DNA of 64,000 nucleotides from TMED23 sp964566055 (GTDB taxonomy: Bacteria; Pseudomonadota; Alphaproteobacteria; Rhodospirillales; UBA2165). Where the stretch lies: contig CAZMHI010000007.1 of the NCBI GenBank assembly GCA_964566055.1, positions 45,503-109,502 on the forward strand, read 5' to 3'. This document shows positions 55,025 to 62,376 of this stretch, piece after piece. Numbering within the stretch: position 1 is the stretch's first letter; the number at the start of each line of letters is the position of its first letter. The position numbers were made by a program, and so were the translations under genes. The notes beneath the pieces were generated by a model. That model was not told the origin of the DNA. It saw only the letters and a program-made list of their open reading frames with translations, and made no database searches.

Positions 55025-56113
55025 TTAGTTCAGTATACCGGCGTTTTCAGATACATGAGTTAGGCATCTTTCCAGACTTTCATAATCGATTGCGTATTCG
55101 TACTCGCCGTAATATTGCGGTGCGGCCAACTTATGCATGGCGAGACATAGCGACCATAACATCAGCGGATTTACACCTTTCTTTACCTTCTCTTCAACCT
55201 TATGGAAGGCTTCAATGCATCTTTTTGGCTTATCGTTACTGTAAAGATTTTCGTCGAGTTGATCGATTTCAGCACCGGGAGTAAGTAAATCACCGGTATT
55301 AACGTTGGCAACATCCCGCATTTCCTGTCTCTCATAGACAATGGTCGCAGAATGATGCAAGCAATTGTGGTTAACCGCGCTTAAAGGATCAAGGTCGTTA
55401 CTGGCACATGGTTTAAAGCCAAGCTCGGCCATAAAATTGATATACTCAAATGGCGAATACAGATGAATATAAGGGGCAAAAAAATCGTCCATAATGCAGC
55501 TGACCACGGGGTCGTCTAATCTGCCTTCGCTGTATATTAGAGAGCTGGCAATAAAACTATCATCCAAATCTTTGGCATTTAGCAGGCGGCGGATCATGTC
55601 ACAAACGAACCATTTGAAAGTTCCCGAGCGGTAAAAGTAAACCCATATCCGGCCGTTTGGTTTAACGCTTGAAGCACAATTTTTTAATCCGACGGCAGTG
55701 TTTGAAAAATGGTGTGCGATACCGTTGAGATAGACAAAATCAAATTTTTCACTCGGCAGGGAATCAGTGCAAATATCAATATTCGTCGTCGTTAATGGCA
55801 AATCTTGATACTTAGAGGAAATAAGCTTCGAAAATCTTGTGACGTGCTCTTTAGAGATATCAAAATGGTGAACTGATTTAGCCTTTAACAAAGCAAAGCA
55901 AAGTGCCTGCCGCCCGGTCCCAACATCCATTATATCAAGATTTTCCATGTCGTCCAAAAGCCCGGCAATTTTCAAATCGGCCTGGATTATGGGAATCGTA
56001 TTTTCTCGCAAGAAAGGTTCATCAAGCAGCTTTTCATATTGATTTCCGAAACTGTATTTGCCGTAAAGCGCGCCGGTAAAATTTTCTTCACCATATCCTG
56101 CTAATAAACCCAT
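55025..56113 (-). CDS. Class I SAM-dependent methyltransferase
   Basis: A 362-residue protein. The SAM motif is LDIMDVGTGRQALCFAL, followed by HHFDISKEHVTRF and FDFVYLNGIAHHFS, similar in style to the methyltransferase at 3737-4642. The C-terminal 80 residues form a helical tail. A good ribosome-binding site (AAGGAAATAAGA) precedes the ATG at 56113. It is preceded by the asparagine synthase gene and is probably part of the pse transcript. Confidence 0.65.
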   Translation of the reverse strand: MGLLAGYGEENFTGALYGKYSFGNQYEKLLDEPFLRENTIPIIQADLKIAGLLDDMENLDIMDVGTGRQALCFALLKAKSVHHFDISKEHVTRFSKLISSKYQDLPLTTTNIDICTDSLPSEKFDFVYLNGIAHHFSNTAVGLKNCASSVKPNGRIWVYFYRSGTFKWFVCDMIRRLLNAKDLDDSFIASSLIYSEGRLDDPVVSCIMDDFFAPYIHLYSPFEYINFMAELGFKPCASNDLDPLSAVNHNCLHHSATIVYERQEMRDVANVNTGDLLTPGAEIDQLDENLYSNDKPKRCIEAFHKVEEKVKKGVNPLMLWSLCLAMHKLAAPQYYGEYEYAIDYESLERCLTHVSENAGILN

Positions 56114-56235
56114 TCTTATTTCCTTAATTTACTGCCATTGATAATATAGGAGCAGTTTGTATCCTGCCCTTGGAAATCCGCTGATATTTTCATTTGCTTC
56201 AACATCAATGTATGGCTAATTTCAACCTCAAATCT

Positions 56236-58107
56236 TTATGAGGCAGGTAGGGCGCCAAAAACCTTAAAGTAGGCGTCATTGCCCTGCTTAATCGAGTTGC
56301 CCTCGCGAAATAATCTGTGCCAGATCTCTAAATTAAGAAATCGCCAAATCAAAAATTCGTATCTTGTCTCACCAGAAAAATAATTGGCTAAGATTTTTTG
56401 CGCCAAACCACCGTCGAGATAAGTGTTTAAGAAGCCATCTGGATCAAAAATCAAGCCTTCGATTAGTGATCTTGACTGGCCGTTGCGTACCCAGCTTTCA
56501 ATTCCCGAAGGGAAGCCATCTTTTGGCTTGGTTAATATACGGTCTGGCAGTCGATCTTTCATTATGTGCCTTAGCAAATATTTGGTACGGCTGGTTTGGG
56601 CATCATACTTTGCCGAAAAGGGAAGACGGTTTATCCATTTCACCAGGTTAGGTTTTAAAAATGGGATACGGCACTCAACGCCGTGTGACATGCCAACCCG
56701 GTCCTGCCGATGCAACAATGATAGCAACCGGAACTTTTGACTGAACAATAATTGTAAATTTGGTAACGGCAATTCCCGGCCATATTTCTGTAGCCAAAGC
56801 CAGGGCTCGGTTTGCTGTTTCCCTGCTGCTTTACCGGCACATAGTTGATCAACCAAATCAGCATTATGTTCACCGCCACCCAAATAGACTGCCCGAAAGA
56901 TTGTATTCTGGTCAGTAACTTCAGATAGCTGTTCGGCTGTTCGAGTAAAACGGTCATAGCCGTACAGAATTTCGTCGGAGCCTTCGCCCGAAAGTAAAAC
57001 TTTTATGTTCTGATCTTGTGCTTTTTGGCATATTGCGCTCAGCGAGATTGAATTGGTAAATACCAAAGGTTCGTCGAAGTGCCAAGTCAGGCGCGCATGA
57101 TCGTCAATAAATGAGTCTATATTGGGTTTTGCTGTAAATAGTTTAAGTTGATTTGCGGATTGCCCTGCACCCATGTGGTTCAAAAAGGCATCGACATCAT
57201 CTCTTTCGCTGGTTGCCGGATCATTCGACTCTGCGAAAAAAAATGGCGGTGCTTGTTTGTCCGTTGAGATAATGCGCTCAGCGATGGTATTAGAATCAAT
57301 GCCGCCTGATAGTAAAACTCCAATAGGGACATCACTAACGCTTCTGCTTGCCACGGCCTGATCAAGTTGCTCAAGTAAATTTTCACCCCAGGAATCCATA
57401 GATTTTGCGGATAACTCAGAATCAGAATCTTCCAGCGACCAAAATTTATCAATGACTGGTTGGAGTTGTTCCTCGCTAATTACCAAAAAACTTCCTGGAG
57501 AAAGCTCTTTGACGTCGCGAAACATGGTTTGCGTTCCGTTAATCAGTCCCGAATGAAAATAGTCATCGATATGCGCTAAATTTGGCGCAGGGCTTGCGAG
57601 ACCGCTAGCGAGTAATACTTTGATTTCTGAAGCAAACGCAAAACTGCCGTTTTTTTGCGTCCAATAGAGGGGTTTTTCACCGAGGCAGTCGCGAGCTAGG
57701 TATAATGTCCGGCAGCCACCATCGTAAAAGGCAAAGGCAAACATGCCATCAATACGACGCAGTGTCTTTTCCACGCCCCAATGCCGGAGACAGCGAAACA
57801 GAATTTCAGTATCACTTTTGTTACTACATAATATCCCGTCATTTTCTAAATTTTTGTGTAATTCCCGAAAATTGTAAATCTCGCCATTAAAGGTTAACAG
57901 ACAATTTTCAACTTGAACGGGTTGCGCAGCTAAAGATTCTTCAAGGCCTAATATTGACAGCCGGGAATGACCGAAAAATGTATTATGAAGTGACTTAATG
58001 CCCGATGCATCGGGTCCCCGATGATCTAACATTTTGGTTAAGAACGGCATATCTTTGCTGATTTGGGCCCGGTTTCCGGGTTGAAAAATACCTAATATTC
58101 CACACAT
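56236..58107 (-). CDS. asnB: Asparagine synthase (glutamine-hydrolysing), AsnB-like
   Basis: A 623-residue class II amidotransferase. The N-terminal nucleophile is Cys2 (MCGILGIF) and the glutaminase motifs are LDHRGPDASG and LTFNGEIYNF. The C-terminal synthetase domain has the pyrophosphatase loop LLSGGIDSNTIAE and GEGSDEILYGYDRF. In glycan loci such proteins amidate uronic or other carboxylic acids of the polysaccharide instead of making asparagine, which is the likely role here. It follows the pseH-like gene by 14 bases. Confidence 0.8.
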   Translation of the reverse strand: MCGILGIFQPGNRAQISKDMPFLTKMLDHRGPDASGIKSLHNTFFGHSRLSILGLEESLAAQPVQVENCLLTFNGEIYNFRELHKNLENDGILCSNKSDTEILFRCLRHWGVEKTLRRIDGMFAFAFYDGGCRTLYLARDCLGEKPLYWTQKNGSFAFASEIKVLLASGLASPAPNLAHIDDYFHSGLINGTQTMFRDVKELSPGSFLVISEEQLQPVIDKFWSLEDSDSELSAKSMDSWGENLLEQLDQAVASRSVSDVPIGVLLSGGIDSNTIAERIISTDKQAPPFFFAESNDPATSERDDVDAFLNHMGAGQSANQLKLFTAKPNIDSFIDDHARLTWHFDEPLVFTNSISLSAICQKAQDQNIKVLLSGEGSDEILYGYDRFTRTAEQLSEVTDQNTIFRAVYLGGGEHNADLVDQLCAGKAAGKQQTEPWLWLQKYGRELPLPNLQLLFSQKFRLLSLLHRQDRVGMSHGVECRIPFLKPNLVKWINRLPFSAKYDAQTSRTKYLLRHIMKDRLPDRILTKPKDGFPSGIESWVRNGQSRSLIEGLIFDPDGFLNTYLDGGLAQKILANYFSGETRYEFLIWRFLNLEIWHRLFREGNSIKQGNDAYFKVFGALPAS

Positions 58108-58121
58108 ATCAGAGAGTTTTC

Positions 58122-58679
58122 TTACTCGGATGCCGGTTTAAATTTTTGGTCAAAATCAGCCCGGGTCATGGCGAAGGAAACAACGTCTTGAAATTGGCCA
58201 TCTTTCCACAATGCTTCCTTTTGAACACCTTCACGATTCATGCCGGCTTTTTCATTACTGCGTAAAGACGCCTCGTTGGTGCTTACGACACCAGTAGCTA
58301 TTCGATTCATACCAAGTTTTAGAAAGGCGTATTGCATGACCAATTGAAGCATTTCCGTGCCGTATCCTTTGCCTCGATATTCAGGTAGTCCGATTATGCG
58401 GCCGTATGCACAGCGCCGATTGGTCCAGTCAATATCACTGAGCCTTACGTTACCAAAGTACTGGTCATTTTTATTGTCACATACAGCAAACATAACGACT
58501 TTGGGCGGCACGGAAGATTCCCAATACTTTACTAATTCCTCACGGTTAACTGGATAGACGCCATCAAGATTCTCACGAATGGAATAGTCGTTAATCCAAT
58601 CGTGCCAACCATTATCAATATCGAACTTTTCAATCGGCCGGGCATAAATTCTCTCTCCGATTAGGATCGCATTTTTCAT
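58122..58679 (-). CDS. pseH: PseH-like GNAT acetyltransferase
   Basis: A 185-residue GNAT protein. The acetyl-CoA loop is IIGLPEYRGKGYGTEML, and IATGVVSTNEASLRSNEKAG has the conserved Asn and Ser-Asn-x-x-Ala/Gly stretch of RimJ-type enzymes. PseH acetylates the 4-amino group of UDP-4-amino-4,6-dideoxy-altrosamine. It lies 41 bases downstream of pseC. The ATG at 58679 is preferred (GGAG nine bases upstream) over an upstream TTG. Substrate specificity is inferred from position. Confidence 0.75.
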   Translation of the reverse strand: MKNAILIGERIYARPIEKFDIDNGWHDWINDYSIRENLDGVYPVNREELVKYWESSVPPKVVMFAVCDNKNDQYFGNVRLSDIDWTNRRCAYGRIIGLPEYRGKGYGTEMLQLVMQYAFLKLGMNRIATGVVSTNEASLRSNEKAGMNREGVQKEALWKDGQFQDVVSFAMTRADFDQKFKPASE

Positions 58680-58720
58680 TTTTGGTATCTCCAATTGTCT
58701 GAATTACTCGGTCAAATTCA

Positions 58721-59923
58721 CTAAAGAATTTGAGAGATCGCCTCGACAACTCTTTCAACATCGCCATCCTCCATCTGCGAAAATAGCGGCAACGAAAGAG
58801 TGCGGCTGTAATAGGCATCTGCGTCTGGCAAATCTATCTCACCGTAAAGGTGTTGATAATAAGGTTGGCGGTGTACAGGTATATAGTGGACCTGGCTTCC
58901 AATTCCTCTCTCCCTGAGTTCCATCATAAATTTCTGACGCGACAGGCCGGCTGTTTCAAAATCTATCAGCACAGAATAAAGATGCCAGGCCGGATTACTT
59001 CCTTGAGCTCGAGTTATTGGCTTGATTAAAGGCGCATGAGTTGCAAGTAAATTATCATATAACTTAACCAAGTCGCGCCGGCGCTGGACACGAAGTTCCA
59101 GTTTTTTTAGCTGGCTTAAACCTAACGCACAATGGATATCACTTGCCCGGTAATTAAACCCAATGTCCTGCATTTCGTAGAACCACGAATTTGTTTCTTC
59201 GTCTTCACCACGCGCTAAATTAGATTGTACAAAAGCGGATTCTTCCCGAGTTATACCGTGATTACGCAGCAACCTTAAACGATGCAGCAAATTTTCGTTT
59301 TGAGTGGTGATCGCGCCGCCTTCACCCATGGTAATTGTTTTAACCGGATGAAATGAAAATACCGCCATGTCGCCATAATTACAGGAACCTACAGCCTGGT
59401 TTTTATCGTTGGTGTTTTTGCTGTAAGTCGCTCCAATAGCGTGACAGGCATCTTCGACAATTGCCAATTGTCGATGTTTGGCAATTTCTGATATGGTCTT
59501 CATGTCGGCGCACTGACCGGCAAGATGAACGGGAAATACTGCTTTGACTTGGTCTCCGCCGATTGCCAAGGCGGATTCCAAATGCGCGGGCGTCATCAAA
59601 CCATTATCAGGATCTACATCAGCAAAAACTACATCAGCGCCGGTATATCGCACAGCATTTGCAGTGGCGAGAAATGTGATCGATGGGACGATGACTTTGT
59701 CGCCCGGTTTCAGAGCCAAGGCGGCGGCAGCCAGATGGAGAGCAGCCGTGCCGCTTGAACAGCTTACGGCAAAGGAGTCCCCCGTTAATTCCGACAGTTT
59801 ATCCTCAAAGCTATTTATTACCGGCCCGGTCGTTAAAAAATCAGACTCTAACACGGCATTAACCGCTGCAATGTCGTCACGATCAATCTGTTGTCGAGCA
59901 TAGGGCAAAAATGGATGAGTCAT
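58721..59923 (-). CDS. pseC: PseC-like PLP aminotransferase
   Basis: A 400-residue DegT/DnrJ/EryC1 aminotransferase. Seen are the N-terminal PFLPYARQQIDRDDI, SSGTAALHLAA, the PLP-phosphate and Asp region VEDACHAIGATY, and the Schiff-base Lys in FSFHPVKTITMGEGG. PseC transaminates the 4-keto intermediate made by PseB. It follows pseB with its ATG at 59923 near the pseB stop; a TTG at 59929 overlapping that stop is possible. The pairing with pseB and the acetyltransferase is the standard first half of the pseudaminic acid pathway. Confidence 0.8.
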   Translation of the reverse strand: MTHPFLPYARQQIDRDDIAAVNAVLESDFLTTGPVINSFEDKLSELTGDSFAVSCSSGTAALHLAAAALALKPGDKVIVPSITFLATANAVRYTGADVVFADVDPDNGLMTPAHLESALAIGGDQVKAVFPVHLAGQCADMKTISEIAKHRQLAIVEDACHAIGATYSKNTNDKNQAVGSCNYGDMAVFSFHPVKTITMGEGGAITTQNENLLHRLRLLRNHGITREESAFVQSNLARGEDEETNSWFYEMQDIGFNYRASDIHCALGLSQLKKLELRVQRRRDLVKLYDNLLATHAPLIKPITRAQGSNPAWHLYSVLIDFETAGLSRQKFMMELRERGIGSQVHYIPVHRQPYYQHLYGEIDLPDADAYYSRTLSLPLFSQMEDGDVERVVEAISQIL

Positions 59924-59925
59924 AT

Positions 59926-60954
59926 TCAATCAATTATGTCGACTAGGTTTGCTGGGGTCAGCCATTCTGAATTGCCATTGCTGTCATAGATAAAATCTTC
60001 ATCTACGTAGGAAGCTTCTTTCGGCGGTTCTATAGGTTGATCCCAAAATTTAAAGGAAGGTAAAATGGCATAACGATCTGCATACTCGATGGTTGTCCGC
60101 GCGTCATCTTGAGTGATCATCGTTTCGTGGAGTTTCTCCCCTGGACGAATACCAACGACACGGAGCGGCACTCCGGGGGCGATGGCTTCAGCTAGATCAG
60201 TTAATTTCATACTCGGGATTTTTGGTATAAAAATTTCTCCTCCCGTCATCATGGCTAGACTGGAAAGAACGAAATTGACGCCCTGGTCCAAAGTAATCCA
60301 AAATCTCGTCATTCGTTCGTCAGTAATTGGTATACTCTCGGCGTTTTCTGCAGCAAGCTTTTTGAATAGCGGGACGACACTGCCACGTGACCCGATAACA
60401 TTTCCGTATCTGACAACACTAAATCGTGTTCCGTCAGCCCCACTCAAATTGTTAGCGGCGACAAATATTTTGTCCGAGGCCAATTTGCTCGCGCCATAGA
60501 GATTGATCGGATTTGCCGCTTTGTCAGTTGAAAGCGCAATAACTCTTTTAACACCACAACGAATCGCTGCCTGAACAACATTTTCGGCTCCAATTACGTT
60601 TGTGTTGATACATTCCATCGGATTGTATTCAGCCGCTGGAACTTGTTTAAGAGCCGCCGCGTGGATCACAAAATCAACCTCACGCATGGCCATTTCTAAC
60701 CTATCTTGATCACGGACGTCGCCAATAAAATATCTAATAGCCGGATAAGTTAATCCAGGAAAATCCACTGCCATATCACTTTGTTTTAGCTCATCGCGTG
60801 AAAAAACAATTAGTTTCCTAGTTTTGTAACTATTCAACACCTTTTTTATAAAGGCCTTGCCAAATGAACCCGTCGCACCCGTTACCAGAATCGACGCGTT
60901 GCTGAGGCTGGGTTCCGGGTTAAAAAAGTCTCGATTTATACTTTTTTCGGTCAT
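59926..60954 (-). CDS. pseB: PseB-like UDP-N-acetylglucosamine 4,6-dehydratase (inverting)
   Basis: A 342-residue extended SDR. The NAD loop VTGATGSFGKAF, the catalytic motif in VIALSTDKAANPINLYGASK (Tyr-x-x-x-Lys) and RYGNVIGSRGSVVPLF fit PseB, which starts pseudaminic acid synthesis by making UDP-2-acetamido-2,6-dideoxy-beta-L-arabino-hex-4-ulose. It is the first gene of the long run and follows a 141-base leader containing an ops-like element. The next gene, pseC, begins at its stop. Confidence 0.85.
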   Translation of the reverse strand: MTEKSINRDFFNPEPSLSNASILVTGATGSFGKAFIKKVLNSYKTRKLIVFSRDELKQSDMAVDFPGLTYPAIRYFIGDVRDQDRLEMAMREVDFVIHAAALKQVPAAEYNPMECINTNVIGAENVVQAAIRCGVKRVIALSTDKAANPINLYGASKLASDKIFVAANNLSGADGTRFSVVRYGNVIGSRGSVVPLFKKLAAENAESIPITDERMTRFWITLDQGVNFVLSSLAMMTGGEIFIPKIPSMKLTDLAEAIAPGVPLRVVGIRPGEKLHETMITQDDARTTIEYADRYAILPSFKFWDQPIEPPKEASYVDEDFIYDSNGNSEWLTPANLVDIID

Positions 60955-61030
60955 GGTGATGTTTTCGCTCTTTTAAACTAGGATAGGGTCGGTTCGAAAA
61001 TTATGCCATTGCTAAGAGATAGCATTTTTC

Positions 61031-61042
61031 CATGCTACCGCA
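61031..61042 (-). promoter_or_regulatory. ops-like element in the pseB leader
   Basis: On the minus strand the twelve bases read TGCGGTAGCATG. The RfaH recruitment element of enterobacteria reads GGCGGTAGNNTG, so the core CGGTAG-N-N-T is intact and only the first base differs. It lies 77 bases upstream of the pseB ATG and just after the NusG/RfaH-paralogue gene. Its 3' part also forms the stem TAGCAT...ATGCTA (61037-61032 and 61025-61020), a hairpin feature known from ops. Confidence 0.5.
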
Positions 61043-61065
61043 GTCCGGGTGAAAAACACCCCGAC
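61043..61065 (-). promoter_or_regulatory. Leader hairpin just upstream of the ops-like element
   Basis: On the minus strand GTCGGGGTG is followed by a TTTTT loop and CACCCGGAC: eight of nine base pairs with a single central mismatch. It ends one base before the ops-like element. No T tract follows, so it is not a classic intrinsic terminator. It may act with the antiterminator as a pause or folding element. Confidence 0.4.
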
Positions 61066-61095
61066 ATAAAATTAATAATCAAATTCTGGCCGGCG

Positions 61096-61605
61096 TTAAT
61101 TGATAGCCGCGATTTTATCCAAAGTTGTTTTAATGCGTACCTGACGACCCATCAGTTCAAGCAACATTGTTACGCGCTCTTGATCGCCAAGAGTCTCTAA
61201 AACACCAGTTGTATTGCCGAAGGCTCCATCAAGAATTTGGACGCTGTCGCCAGGTTTGTAGCGTGAATAATTATTCAGTTTTATAAGTCCGTCTTCATCT
61301 TCCCGGGATTGCAAGGAATCAATAATTTCGAGCGGTACCTCGACAGGAAGATCGCCAAATTGAACTAAATAGGAAACTCCGACAGTCGAATGAATAGACC
61401 GCCAGCGTCTATTCTCGGTATTTAATCCAACAAATAGATAACGGGGAAAAAGAGGGGATCTAATCCAATCAACGCGCCTGGCGTGGCGGCGTTTCTTCAT
61501 ATGTTGCGGTAAGTAGACTTCAAATCCCTGACGCAATAAATGTTGACTCGCAATTAGTTCCTTGCGCGGTTGGGTATGGACTGCATGCCATATAGTCATT
61601 GTCAT
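61096..61605 (-). CDS. NusG/RfaH-family transcription antitermination protein
   Basis: A 169-residue NusG paralogue. The N-terminal NGN domain includes WHAVHTQPRKELIASQHLLR and a PLFPRYLFVGL strand with the RNA-polymerase-facing aromatic residues. The C-terminal KOW domain has YKPGDSVQILDGAFGNTTG. Such specialised NusG factors (RfaH, LoaP, UpxY, TaA) let polymerase read long polysaccharide operons. It overlaps the regulator gene upstream (ATGA) and precedes a leader with an ops-like element, so it likely controls the pse operon. Confidence 0.85.
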   Translation of the reverse strand: MTMTIWHAVHTQPRKELIASQHLLRQGFEVYLPQHMKKRRHARRVDWIRSPLFPRYLFVGLNTENRRWRSIHSTVGVSYLVQFGDLPVEVPLEIIDSLQSREDEDGLIKLNNYSRYKPGDSVQILDGAFGNTTGVLETLGDQERVTMLLELMGRQVRIKTTLDKIAAIN

Positions 61606-62225
61606 TTCTTCCGCATTTTATCGACAGATGAAATATTGAGAATGCCTGGTGCTAATACCCGATCAGCAGATGTGGCTTCTGAAATTTTCTCAAAACTAGA
61701 TTGAGGGTCACCCAGATCAGTAATGAGAATGGCGTCAAATTCGGTTAATTCGGTATGTTTGTGGACGATTTTTATGCCGGCATATTCCTCGGATGAAGAC
61801 GAATCATCGATAATGCCGATAATTTCGACTTCGTAATTTTCTGCACATAAGACTGCGATTTCGGCCAGATCGGTAAGTCCGTGTAATCCAATGCGTTTCC
61901 AGCCCCTGTCTTCACACAGTTGAAAAATATCCATGCATTGATTTCGGGCAAGACGAAAAAATTCGAATCCTTGTGATAAATATTCAGCTGTTAATCGGCT
62001 TTTCTCCGCGAATCCACTGGGTGTCAGGTAATAAGCGTAGCGGTTTGCCGGTGCCTGTTGAATTTTGATCAAACCTTTTTTTACGCAACGTTTTAAATAA
62101 GAGTTTGTTAGGCCAAGGGCGATGCCGAGTTCTTTCGCCACGCCACGTTGTGTAATGGCATTGTTTTCCTCTACTGCATTAAGCAGACCTAAGGTAACCG
62201 AGGAATCGCTATCGGAATCGGACAT
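61602..62225 (-). CDS. Winged-helix regulator with a C-terminal Rossmann-like domain
   Basis: A 207-residue protein. Residues 8-75 form a winged helix (ITQRGVAKELGIALGLTNSYL as the recognition helix region), similar to EPS-associated MarR-like regulators. The second half has a Rossmann-like IGLHGLTDLAEIAVL loop and EVEIIGIIDDSS, as in PglD N-terminal domains, which may sense a sugar or nucleotide ligand. It is preceded by a promoter with three palindromes and translationally coupled to the antiterminator. It is the likely switch for the locus. Confidence 0.75.
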   Translation of the reverse strand: MSDSDSDSSVTLGLLNAVEENNAITQRGVAKELGIALGLTNSYLKRCVKKGLIKIQQAPANRYAYYLTPSGFAEKSRLTAEYLSQGFEFFRLARNQCMDIFQLCEDRGWKRIGLHGLTDLAEIAVLCAENYEVEIIGIIDDSSSSEEYAGIKIVHKHTELTEFDAILITDLGDPQSSFEKISEATSADRVLAPGILNISSVDKMRKK

Positions 62226-62265
62226 AATTAAACTTTTTCATTAGAATCAAGAGTCTACACTTCGT

Positions 62266-62280
62266 GTTCATCGACTGAAC
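62266..62280. promoter_or_regulatory. Palindromic operator site 1
   Basis: A 15-base palindrome GTTCA-N5-TGAAC that overlaps the -10 region of the regulator promoter. It is one of three copies in 61 bases, at 22- and 24-base centre spacing, about two helical turns. A bound dimer here would block polymerase. Confidence 0.55.
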
Positions 62281-62307
62281 ATACCATGTTCACACCCTGA
62301 ACGTCAA
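62278..62307 (-). promoter_or_regulatory. Promoter of the regulator-antiterminator operon
   Basis: On the minus strand TTGACG (62307-62302) and TATGTT (62283-62278) are spaced by 18 bases and match -35 (5/6) and -10 (4/6). The -10 overlaps operator 1, operator 2 sits between the boxes, and operator 3 is just upstream. The ATG is about 50 bases downstream. This looks like a repressible, possibly autoregulated promoter. Confidence 0.5.
62288..62302. promoter_or_regulatory. Palindromic operator site 2
   Basis: Second GTTCA-N5-TGAAC palindrome, in the spacer between the predicted -35 and -10 boxes and touching the -35 at one base. Occupancy would exclude RNA polymerase. Confidence 0.55.
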
Positions 62308-62311
62308 TCTT

Positions 62312-62326
62312 GTTCATGGTCTGAAC
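62312..62326. promoter_or_regulatory. Palindromic operator site 3
   Basis: Third GTTCA-N5-TGAAC palindrome, immediately upstream of the predicted -35 box. The identical half-sites and even spacing of the three copies point to cooperative binding by a dimeric winged-helix protein. Confidence 0.55.
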
Positions 62327-62376
62327 AATCCAAATGAGTTTGGAGACAGGCGCTAGAAAATGGCCTTGGCGCTTTT

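Noticed and set aside
61020..61065. Intrinsic terminators between the antiterminator gene and pseB
   Set aside because: Stems are present but no T tract follows on the minus strand.
62266..62326. Alphaproteobacterial LexA box
   Set aside because: That box is a direct repeat GTTC-N7-GTTC. Here the half-sites are inverted (GTTC and GAAC) and no direct copy lies at the right spacing.
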